DNA of 12,917 nt from assembly GCA_900550785.1 (NCBI GenBank), contig URTL01000048.1, positions 1 through 12,917 on the forward strand. Reading direction: 5' to 3'. This DNA comes from an uncultured Collinsella sp. (lineage in GTDB: Bacteria; Actinomycetota; Coriobacteriia; Coriobacteriales; Coriobacteriaceae). The notes beneath the pieces were generated by a model. The model did no database searches. It was not told the DNA's origin and saw only the letters and a list, made by a program, of their open reading frames with translations. The translations under genes and the position numbers were made by a program. Shown piece after piece: positions 7,214 through 12,917 of this stretch. Each line of letters opens with the position of its first letter. The first letter of the stretch is position 1.

Positions 7214-8200
7214 ATGGCGTTGAGCAAGGCATCATGCACCGGTCGCGGATTGATTCCGGCAATTGGTGGACATGTGCACCGCATGTTCGATGAGGGTGAA
7301 GACGACCTGTTTTCGCTAAGCCTTGACGACGTGATGGATGATCGCCCGTGGACCGCCGACGAACTCATGGGCGGCGGGGCTCGCCCGTCAAGCCCCGATC
7401 CCACACTTGCGCCTAAGCCCGCATCTGCGCCGACTCCTGCGCAGTCGCCTGTTTCGACGCCCGCGCCTACGCCCGCGCCCACTTCGGCACCCATGCCCAC
7501 TCCCCGCCCCGCAAGCGACCCGTCCGAGACGGCGGCATTTCTCGCTGCAGCGACGCAGGGCAAATCGGCCGACAGCACCGTTATGTACAGCGCCCAGCAG
7601 TTGCCTGTTCCTGCGGCACGCAAGCCTCCGGTCGCAAGGCTCGATGAGCCCGTTGCCCATCAGGTTGCCTACGATTCCTGGGCTGCAACCGATCTGGATG
7701 AGACCTCTACCGGCATGCCGGCGCTCGATGTTCCAGTTAACCCGCTTTTTGCCGCCAACACGAGCGCCGCGGACTATGAGGGCGGTGCGGCATATTCCGG
7801 TTATTCCGATGGCTATGCTGGCACCGGTCGCATCGAGACCGAGGATTATGGCACCGCATCGAGCGATTATCTCAACGATCCGTACGCCGCCACGCCTGCA
7901 CCGGAATATGACCCGGAGGCCGCGTCCGCGCCGGCGTATACCAAAAGCACGGGCGAAGAGCGCTTCGCCGATTATTACGCCGAGGAAAAGGCGCTGCGTT
8001 TCTCGGAATTTCCGCAGGCAGTCAAGGTTGCCTTTATCGCCATTATCATTGCCCTGCTCGGTGTCATTGCGTTTGAGGGGTTCCAGCTGTTCCGCGGCCC
8101 CACCCAAGCGGAGTCGGAGACCCAGCAAAAAGAGGACGACAACCAGTACCTGGACATCAACACCCCCAAGGGCGACCCCAACGACGAGGACGACGAGTAG
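7214..8200 (+). CDS. Unrecognised Pro/Ala-rich protein with one C-terminal membrane segment
   Basis: I do not recognise this 328-residue protein. An acidic N-terminal part (DEGEDDLFSLSLDDVMDD, residues 26-43) is followed by a Pro/Ala/Thr-rich low-complexity tract at about 56-104, and then a Tyr/Gly/Ala/Asp-rich region at about 150-245 that is probably disordered. One clear membrane helix lies at about 271-290 (VAFIAIIIALLGVIAFEGF), and a short, very acidic tail ends in DPNDEDDE. There is no N-terminal signal peptide, so a cytoplasmic N-terminal domain with a tail-anchored topology is likely. The frame opens at 7118, but the ATG at 7214 is preferred because AAAGGA and a TATAAT box precede it. 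Possible roles include an envelope or division scaffold; nothing in the sequence proves one. Confidence 0.8.
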   Translation: MALSKASCTGRGLIPAIGGHVHRMFDEGEDDLFSLSLDDVMDDRPWTADELMGGGARPSSPDPTLAPKPASAPTPAQSPVSTPAPTPAPTSAPMPTPRPASDPSETAAFLAAATQGKSADSTVMYSAQQLPVPAARKPPVARLDEPVAHQVAYDSWAATDLDETSTGMPALDVPVNPLFAANTSAADYEGGAAYSGYSDGYAGTGRIETEDYGTASSDYLNDPYAATPAPEYDPEAASAPAYTKSTGEERFADYYAEEKALRFSEFPQAVKVAFIAIIIALLGVIAFEGFQLFRGPTQAESETQQKEDDNQYLDINTPKGDPNDEDDE

Positions 8201-8270
8201 CGAGGGCTGAAGGCGACCACAGGATCCCGCATCCAGCACCGACTTCTAAGTGCTGTTTTGTCATCCAGCC

Positions 8271-8369
8271 ACACTTTTCCGAAGTTTTAAGGTGCCTATC
8301 TCGACACTTTTCCGTACTTTTACACGGCTGATTTCGACACTTTTCCGGATGGAAGCCGAATAATCACTT
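8271..8369. repeat. Three tandem 33-bp repeats led by ACACTTTTCCG
   Basis: ACACTTTTCCG occurs at 8271, 8304 and 8337, exactly 33 bp apart. Units 1 and 2 also agree at most later positions, including a second TTTT 10 bp after the first and a TCG end; unit 3 diverges after the 11-bp core. TTTT tracts fall at 8275, 8285, 8308, 8318 and 8341 (steps 10, 23, 10, 23), close to helical phase. A protein-binding array or bent-DNA element is inferred. Confidence 0.7.
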
Positions 8370-8379
8370 GGGAAACCAA

Positions 8380-8409
8380 CGCCATCCGCGCGTCATTTCG
8401 CGGATGGCG
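8380..8409 (+). terminator. 11-bp perfect hairpin, possible terminator
   Basis: CGCCATCCGCG at 8380-8390 pairs perfectly with CGCGGATGGCG at 8399-8409 around an 8-base loop. The tail CTTGATTTCTG is only moderately T-rich. It could end the transcript of the 7214 gene 180 bases after its stop, or be the first stem of a structured leader. Confidence 0.5.
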
Positions 8410-8445
8410 CTTGATTTCTGTCCGTACACGTTGATAGACCCCATC

Positions 8446-8471
8446 GTGCCCGCAAGGAGCGGGCGCGTTTT
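8446..8471 (+). terminator. Short GC-rich hairpin with TTTT tail
   Basis: GTGCCCGC pairs with GCGGGCGC (one G-U pair) around the 5-base loop AAGGA and is followed within one base by TTTT. This is a compact intrinsic terminator. It lies only 94 bases before the next start codon, so it could also be a premature terminator in that gene's leader. Confidence 0.6.
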
Positions 8472-8565
8472 ATCCAGAGTCGGGGTAGAGAGTTGGCTCC
8501 ACGATCCCGACGCCAACCGGCCAAGAGGCACGGTGGCCCTGCCAATATCGATGAAAGGAGTCCGT

Positions 8566-9318
8566 ATGGACAATTTCTCCGTGCGCAGTGAGCGCAACTT
8601 CCACAACCTGGCAGCCAAGCCAAAACGAATGCATCTTCTGGACAAGCCGAACGGCTATGCCTCGGCCATGGTCAAGAGCAGTCTCCCCCACCAGATGCGC
8701 TTTACCGTGCAGGCGCTCGAGAAAGAGCTCTACACCGCCGGCGACCCGCACGTACTGCAGATCAAGCTGCTTGGAGACGACTCGCGCGAGCTGTCTAGCT
8801 GGAAGCTGTTTGCCGACGGCACGTGCGTCGCAAGCGGTTCGGGTGACTTTGCCCGCGAGTGCTTCTGCGAGGGAGCTGAGGTGTTTCTGGACCTGTGTCG
8901 CGACGCCGTCGAGACTGCCGAGCTGTGCCAGTGGAGCGAGAGGGAGTACGAGCTGTTGGGTGCCGCGCGCGGGATTGCGGGGGGGTGTAGGAACAGAAGC
9001 CTCATGACGGTGGCCTCAGCTGGAATGACGTATCGCTCGATAAATGATCTCAACAACGTAGCCGATGCGCCGCATTTCACCTCAAAGGCATTGAGCGATC
9101 AGGAGGCGTCCAGCATTTCTTTGATATCCCCAATTGATTGTTCCGAGAAAGTCTCTTCATGTCCTTATAATCGCCCTTACGAGAAACGTGGACGAGACAG
9201 GCGTCCATATGCCGTCTCTAAACTAACGAGCCGTTCGCGGAAAGAACATCTGGCTAGCATGGGCCAAAGATATACTGGTATCGCTGCAACAATTATGGAA
9301 GATCGGCACCACCAATGA
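8566..9318 (+). CDS. Unrecognised cytoplasmic protein with frame-sensitive C-terminus
   Basis: I do not recognise this gene. The ATG at 8566 follows AAAGGAG by 6 bases. Residues 1-140 look like a real compact protein (for example LLGDDSRELSSWKLFADGT and EVFLDLCRDAVETAELCQW), cysteine-containing and without signal peptide or membrane span. At residues 139-140 the gene crosses seven consecutive G. From there the frame runs 110 more residues of Ser/Arg-rich sequence with poor codon choice (AGA, AGG, AAA), unlike the first part, and stops at TGA 9316-9318. That stop overlaps the next gene's ATG as ATGA. With six G the protein would instead end VGTEAS at 9007, about 146 residues; with eight it would stop at the next TAG. 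The ancestral product may be the short form. Confidence 0.65.
   Translation: MDNFSVRSERNFHNLAAKPKRMHLLDKPNGYASAMVKSSLPHQMRFTVQALEKELYTAGDPHVLQIKLLGDDSRELSSWKLFADGTCVASGSGDFARECFCEGAEVFLDLCRDAVETAELCQWSEREYELLGAARGIAGGCRNRSLMTVASAGMTYRSINDLNNVADAPHFTSKALSDQEASSISLISPIDCSEKVSSCPYNRPYEKRGRDRRPYAVSKLTSRSRKEHLASMGQRYTGIAATIMEDRHHQ
8979..8985 (+). repeat. G7 homopolymer inside the coding frame
   Basis: Seven G in a row follow GC and precede TGTAG. Runs of this kind are slippage-prone in replication and in sequencing. Only the seven-G state keeps the frame open to 9318; six leads to the TGA at 9005-9007 and eight to the immediate TAG. Confidence 0.9.
9166..9171 (+). promoter_or_regulatory. Possible -10 box upstream of the surface-protein gene
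   Basis: A perfect TATAAT lies 144 bases before the ATG at 9315, inside the doubtful tail of the preceding frame. No -35 at good spacing is seen. If active, it would let the surface gene be transcribed independently of the 8566 gene. Confidence 0.3.
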
Positions 9319-11129
9319 CCTCCTTGAAATTCTCCAGGCGCTTCGCGCTTAGCCTGCTCGCCTCGCTGTCCGCCACCGTAGCGCTTGCTTTGCCCTCAAC
9401 CGCCCTAGCCGCGTCGGACCCGAACCCGCCCAGCATCTCCAACGTGACGATATCCGCGACGACAGTCACGGCCGGCTCCACGCTGCATGTCGGCTATAGC
9501 GTCGATGATCCTGACGGGGTACGGTCCGTCACGCCCATAGTCGAAGTCCTTGTCGAAAACGATACCGGAGACCATGGAATCAGTTCCCGTCTCGCCTTCT
9601 CGTCGACCGGCAACACGACCGCGGGCTTCGATATCTCCACCTCCCCGAGCGACCGGCCCTGCAGGTACCGGATCATCGGCCTCGGCGTGACCGATAGTCT
9701 TGGATGGGTTACCGATGTCTACGACACGACGTATGCCGAGGAGAAGGGGCTCGACTGTCCGACCTTCACCACCGACCCCCTCGAGTATGAGGTGACCGAG
9801 GGACCCGAAGACCAAAACCCGCCGACCGTGTCCTCCGTGTCGCTCTCGAGCAGGGAGGTCGCAACCGGTGCCGACCTCCACATCTCTTGGACCGTCTCCG
9901 ATGCCGACGGCGTTCGCTCCGTTTCCCCCATACTGCGGCAGGGCTGGGAGAATTCGGACGACGGCTGCTCTGTTTCGTCAGCCTATTATCACGGAGGCTC
10001 GTCTATCGACGGGTTTGACCTCACATTCGACAGCAATAGGATCGGAAGGCACAGGCTGATCGGCCTTTCGGTCACCGATGGCCTAGGGTTCGAGACCGAT
10101 GTGTACGAGAGTTCCTACGCCAGGGCCAACGGCATTTCGGGCGCGACTTTCTCGGTTGGCGACCCGAGCGAGCTGTGCTTCGAGGTGACCGGCAGCGCGA
10201 TCGACCGGAACCCGCCCACGGTCTCGAACGTTTCCATCTCCGCGAAGAGGGTCCCCGTCGGCGGGATCCTCCGTATCTATTGCAATGTAGGCGACGCGGA
10301 CGGCGTAAAGTCTGTCTCCCCGATCCTCGGCGACCCCGGCTATGTCGAGGACCCGAACTCTTTAAAGACCCGCAAAACGTTGAGCTGCAGCTACGATGCG
10401 GCAAGGGGCTATATCGAAATCGAGTTCCCCACGTCGCTCTCGATGGGCTCGTTTGAAATCCAAGCCCTCGCGGTCCTCGACAAGACGGGCCACGAGACCT
10501 TCGTCTACAGCTCCGCCTACGCCGAGCGTAACGGCAAGACCGGCGTTCAGACCTTTGATGTCGACGACGCGGGGGACGTCACCTTCGACGTGACCGCTCC
10601 GCTGTATGCCGCCACCAAGGGCGACGGGCAGGCGTATGCAAAGGACGGCGAGGCCGGTCTGACCTTCCGCTTCAGCGGTCCTCTCGATGAGTTCACGCGT
10701 CTCCTCGTGGACGGAACTGAGGTCTCCGCCGAGAACTACACCGCAACCAGGGGCAGCACGATTATCGAGCTCAGGCCGTCCTACCTGGACACGCTCGCCG
10801 GCGGCGGACACACCGTCACGGCCGTCTGGAAGGACGGGACGGCGACCGATGCGTCCTTCACCGTGGAGGGGAAGGCCCAAGGGGAGCAGGCGGGCGGAAA
10901 GACCGACGTAGATTCACCCGGCGACGACAAAAGTGATCCTGCCACTCCTGAAAAGGACGCCGACGAGGCGGCTACAAAAAAGTCGGGACGCACGACAGCC
11001 GATGAACCAAAGCTCGCTGCAACCGGCGACTCCACTTGGATGGCCAGCATCGCATTGGCCATGGCGGCCACGGCCTGCTTCACGGCAGCGAGAAGGCTTG
11101 AGCCCAAGCAGCATAGGCACGAACAGTAG
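9315..11129 (+). CDS. Secreted, wall-anchored surface protein with three Ig-like repeats
   Basis: This 604-residue protein has a signal peptide (basic MTSLKFSRRF, hydrophobic core, cleavage after about ALA at 30-32). Three repeats of 131 residues begin with NPPS at 37, NPPT at 168 and NPPT at 299; each carries DxDGVxSVxPI near its start and VYxxxYA near its end. Each repeat has its own pair of cysteines (116/148, 218/288, 323/358), likely disulphides. An X2-like Ig domain follows (about 445-517: LVDGTEVSAENYTATRGSTIIELRPSYL type), then a charged Asp/Lys spacer. The C-terminus is a sorting signal: LAATG at 567-571, a hydrophobic helix 575-592 and a basic tail from R593. LAATG is a variant of LPXTG, so sortase anchoring is inferred. 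The ribosome binding site is poor (GGAAG, 13 bases away), and the start overlaps the preceding stop as ATGA. Adhesion is plausible but unproven. Confidence 0.88.
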   Translation: MTSLKFSRRFALSLLASLSATVALALPSTALAASDPNPPSISNVTISATTVTAGSTLHVGYSVDDPDGVRSVTPIVEVLVENDTGDHGISSRLAFSSTGNTTAGFDISTSPSDRPCRYRIIGLGVTDSLGWVTDVYDTTYAEEKGLDCPTFTTDPLEYEVTEGPEDQNPPTVSSVSLSSREVATGADLHISWTVSDADGVRSVSPILRQGWENSDDGCSVSSAYYHGGSSIDGFDLTFDSNRIGRHRLIGLSVTDGLGFETDVYESSYARANGISGATFSVGDPSELCFEVTGSAIDRNPPTVSNVSISAKRVPVGGILRIYCNVGDADGVKSVSPILGDPGYVEDPNSLKTRKTLSCSYDAARGYIEIEFPTSLSMGSFEIQALAVLDKTGHETFVYSSAYAERNGKTGVQTFDVDDAGDVTFDVTAPLYAATKGDGQAYAKDGEAGLTFRFSGPLDEFTRLLVDGTEVSAENYTATRGSTIIELRPSYLDTLAGGGHTVTAVWKDGTATDASFTVEGKAQGEQAGGKTDVDSPGDDKSDPATPEKDADEAATKKSGRTTADEPKLAATGDSTWMASIALAMAATACFTAARRLEPKQHRHEQ

Positions 11130-11149
11130 CTCAAAGCGAACTCAACTGG

Positions 11150-11180
11150 GAAGGGCAGATGGATAGCCGTCCTTCTCTTA
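11150..11180 (+). terminator. Weak hairpin after the surface-protein gene
   Basis: GAAGG (11150-11154) pairs with CCTTC (11171-11175) around a 16-base loop and is followed by TCTTA. The stem is only 5-6 bp and the tail mixed, so it is a marginal terminator candidate. Confidence 0.3.
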
Positions 11181-11184
11181 TAAT
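11179..11184 (+). promoter_or_regulatory. Possible -10 box upstream of the 11312 gene
   Basis: A TATAAT lies 128 bases before the ATG at 11312 with no clear -35 at the right spacing. The long leader shows no strong structure. This is a weak promoter candidate. Confidence 0.3.
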
Positions 11185-11311
11185 CAACCCAATCCGCTGA
11201 AATGCAATCAGTTAACGAGTTTCGCCAGACGCTCGGCCTCTACCCCGCTCTAGCAAGCCACCAGGCGATGAGATAATGCCCACGACTATCAACGTAAGCA
11301 AGGAGCGCGCT

Positions 11312-12547
11312 ATGGCAGACAACGAGACCAAACCCTCGGCGAACGACGGCCGAGAGGAGCTCGTGGCAAAACAGCTCGCATCGACCAAAATCCACCTCGC
11401 GCTCACTCAGAAGCGGGTGGACGTCTCCGGCGCCATCAAGCTACCGCTCGAGCGAATTCCCCAACTCGGCGTGGCGTTCGCCTCGCTCCCCTCGATGTTT
11501 CGCACCGTCACCAACACGGTGAGCGTGCCCACGCTGCTCCAGGCGACTGACAAATATGGTAACCCGCTCGATCCGTCGAAACTCAACACGTTCAAGGACG
11601 GCAGCGGTCTCACAGGGGGCTACCGCGACGCCGCCAAGGGCCTTGGGCAGGCGCGCTTCCACGTAGTCGAGGGCGACATCGCCACGAGCGTCACGCAGGT
11701 GCCTTACGATCCAACATCGCTATTCATGGCAGCCGCAATCGCGCAGATAAACCAAAAGCTCGACTCCATCCAGGAGTCCGTCGACGAAATGTTCGAGTAC
11801 ATGCGTCAGCGCGACAAGGCCAACATGCGTGGCAACCTCAAGACGCTCGCAGACATCCTCAACGGTTACGGCCTCAACTACGGCAACGCCACCTACATGG
11901 CAAACGCCCATATGAAGGTGCTCGACATCAAGCAGTCGTCCGCGCAGGACATGGAACTCTTCCGCTCGCAGGCACAGGCGGATCTGAAAAAGAAAGGGTT
12001 CATCGAGGTGCGAGACGGCTTGGGCAGACGCCTCGACAAGGTGCTCGACTACCTCAAAGACTGCCAGCTCGCCACCTACATCCACGCGTTCTCGCTGTTC
12101 CTCGAACCCATGCTCGCCCAGAACTTCGAGCCCGCAAAGCTCGCGGACGCCACTGCGAAGATCGAGGCTGATTCGATCGCGTACCGCGAGCTCTACACCG
12201 ACTGCTACAACGCACTCGAAGCGGGGGCTGTCGACACCGTCGATGCGGCACTGCTGGGCGGTATCGCGTCCGCGGGCAAATTGCTCGGTCACGCCATCGC
12301 AAAGACCCCCGTGGGCGACCATACACTCATCGACGAGGCGCTCGAAGGCGCAGGAGAGAGCATCGGAAAGTTCAACGACAAGCAATCCGAGAAACTCCTC
12401 GAAAAGCTCCATCAGGCAAAGACGCCCGACGTCACGCCGTTCAAGCAGAGCGTAAAGGAGATCGACACCCTCTACAACCGCCCCGCGCAGATCGCCGTGG
12501 ACGCCGAGAACGTCTACATCTTGCCTGCCAAGCAGCAGGAAGAGTAA
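11312..12547 (+). CDS. Unrecognised helical protein with coiled coil and hydrophobic Gly/Ala stretch
   Basis: I do not recognise this 411-residue protein. It has no signal peptide. Residues 1-35 are polar; 40-75 are moderately hydrophobic (IPQLGVAFASLPSMFRTV); 76-115 are Gly/Asp-rich. Residues about 137-185 look like a long helix or coiled coil (IAQINQKLDSIQESVDEMFE, then MRQRDKANMRGNLKTLADIL), and more helices run 208-305. A Gly/Ala-rich hydrophobic stretch follows at about 311-331 (ALLGGIASAGKLLGHAIA), then a charged helix (SEKLLEKLHQ) and a C-terminal strand-like NVYILPAK. The arrangement recalls alpha-helical membrane-active proteins, but that is resemblance only. An in-frame ATG at 11276 exists; 11312 is preferred because AAGGAG sits 7 bases before it. 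The gene converges with the exonuclease gene, 41 bases apart. Confidence 0.82.
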   Translation: MADNETKPSANDGREELVAKQLASTKIHLALTQKRVDVSGAIKLPLERIPQLGVAFASLPSMFRTVTNTVSVPTLLQATDKYGNPLDPSKLNTFKDGSGLTGGYRDAAKGLGQARFHVVEGDIATSVTQVPYDPTSLFMAAAIAQINQKLDSIQESVDEMFEYMRQRDKANMRGNLKTLADILNGYGLNYGNATYMANAHMKVLDIKQSSAQDMELFRSQAQADLKKKGFIEVRDGLGRRLDKVLDYLKDCQLATYIHAFSLFLEPMLAQNFEPAKLADATAKIEADSIAYRELYTDCYNALEAGAVDTVDAALLGGIASAGKLLGHAIAKTPVGDHTLIDEALEGAGESIGKFNDKQSEKLLEKLHQAKTPDVTPFKQSVKEIDTLYNRPAQIAVDAENVYILPAKQQEE

Positions 12548-12588
12548 CGATACGCGACAGGCACGCGCCATGCAGACAGCTAACGCCC

Positions 12589-12917
12589 CTACCTTCCCGC
12601 CGCCTTCAGCTTCAGCAGCAGGTCGCCCAGCTCGGGGCACTTGCTAGAGAGGCGTGTCTGGGCCCGCTCGCCCATCCCCCAACGTTGGCGGACTTCTTGG
12701 GCGCGCGGACTCACGTGATAGTCCCCGTCCATCACCTGCTTGAGCAGCTTGGCGGTCACGCGCGCATCGGCAAGGGCGCTGTGGGCGTGCGTGACATCCC
12801 GTGTCCCATCGAGGCAGACGACGAGAGCTCTCATCGCATCATTAAGCGCGCATGGCGCAACGCGATGGAGATCGCCGATGACCTCTTGGGCATCCTTGAC
12901 ACTCGAAATCGCCTGGG
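12589..12917 (-). CDS. DEDDh 3'-5' exonuclease (DNA polymerase III epsilon-like), C-terminal part
   Basis: The frame is open from the right window edge and gives the last 108 residues. HSALADARVTAKLL matches the Exo III motif of the DnaQ-like family (HxAxxDA), where His and Asp are catalytic; the Exo I and Exo II motifs lie outside the window. Family members remove nucleotides from DNA or RNA 3' ends, in proofreading, repair or RNA decay. The tail after the motif (WGMGERAQTRLSSKCPEL) is short, with no further recognised domain, so it is more likely a stand-alone exonuclease than full-length PolC or a helicase fusion. It is convergent with the helical-protein gene; no terminator is seen in the 41 bases between them. 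Confidence 0.8.
   Translation of the reverse strand, partial: QAISSVKDAQEVIGDLHRVAPCALNDAMRALVVCLDGTRDVTHAHSALADARVTAKLLKQVMDGDYHVSPRAQEVRQRWGMGERAQTRLSSKCPELGDLLLKLKAAGR

Larger units (their letters stand above)
8201..8565. other. 365-base non-coding region with phased repeats and hairpins
   Basis: No convincing gene lies here; the frame of the next gene is open from a TTG at 8368 but lacks a ribosome binding site there. The region holds three 33-bp phased repeats (8271-8369) and two hairpins (8380-8409 and 8446-8471). GTCGGGG...TCCCGAC also brackets about 8480-8512. It may include the end of the upstream transcript and a structured leader or small RNA before the gene at 8566. Confidence 0.6.

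Noticed and set aside
7388..8239. Minus-strand and +3 frames across the Pro/Ala-rich gene
   Set aside because: Arg/Gly- or Arg/Pro-rich shadows of the low-complexity tract; the frame at 7214 has a ribosome binding site, a -10 box and a proper membrane helix.
8368..8565. Upstream TTG start of the 8566 frame
   Set aside because: It would run through the 8380-8409 hairpin and the 8446-8471 terminator and has no ribosome binding site, whereas the ATG at 8566 follows AAAGGAG.
11720..12640. 306-codon minus-strand frame antisense to the helical protein
   Set aside because: No ribosome binding site or motif, composition typical of an antisense shadow, and its start overlaps the end of the exonuclease gene.
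1..12917. tRNA, rRNA, CRISPR arrays, insertion sequences, transposases, phage integrases
   Set aside because: None was seen: no cloverleaf with a conserved TTCGA arm, no regularly spaced palindromic repeat-spacer units, and no recombinase-like protein in any plausible frame. The 33-bp repeats lack distinct spacers and are not CRISPR.

Overview
The window looks like a chromosomal segment from a high-GC gut actinomycete of the class Coriobacteriia, most likely Collinsella or a close relative. This is inferred from the high GC content, strong AAGGAG-type ribosome binding sites, an anaerobic purine/diaminopropionate catabolic cluster of the kind found in gut anaerobes, and a sortase-type surface protein. 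No rRNA or taxonomic marker is present, so the genus is a guess.

Left half (1-6159, minus strand): a catabolic cluster read right to left as ygeX (diaminopropionate ammonia-lyase), ygeY (M20 peptidase/deacylase), ygeW (knotted carbamoyltransferase), mocA (molybdopterin cytidylyltransferase-like) and hyuA (dihydropyrimidinase/hydantoinase, cut by the left edge). The same families are linked in the E. coli ygeW-ygeXY-hyuA-ygfJ-ygfK-ssnA-xdhD region, which recent gut-microbiome work ties to anaerobic purine breakdown. A selenium/molybdenum hydroxylase opens purines, HyuA-type amidohydrolases open rings, YgeW recovers carbamoyl phosphate, and YgeX turns 2,3-diaminopropionate into pyruvate and ammonia. 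A stem-loop sits at each of the three junctions ygeX/ygeY, ygeY/ygeW and ygeW/mocA; the last is a good intrinsic terminator.

Control region (6160-6436): an AT-rich divergent promoter region carries two perfect copies of AACAAA-N3-TTTGTT with centres 51 bp apart. It lies between ygeX and a divergently read YheO-like PAS/HTH regulator (6437-7090), which probably binds them.

Right half (7214-12917): accessory and surface genes. In order they are a Pro/Ala-rich single-span membrane protein with an acidic tail (7214-8200); a 365-bp gap with three 33-bp phased repeats and two tandem hairpins; an unrecognised gene whose frame depends on a run of seven G (8566-9318); a secreted three-repeat Ig-like protein with an LAATG sorting signal (9315-11129); an unrecognised helical protein with a coiled coil and a glycine/alanine-rich hydrophobic stretch (11312-12547); and the C-terminal part of a DEDDh exonuclease on the minus strand (12589 to the edge).

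The best leads are the twin operator, the G7 tract whose present length alone carries translation to the ATGA overlap with the surface gene, the junction hairpins, and the 33-bp repeats.
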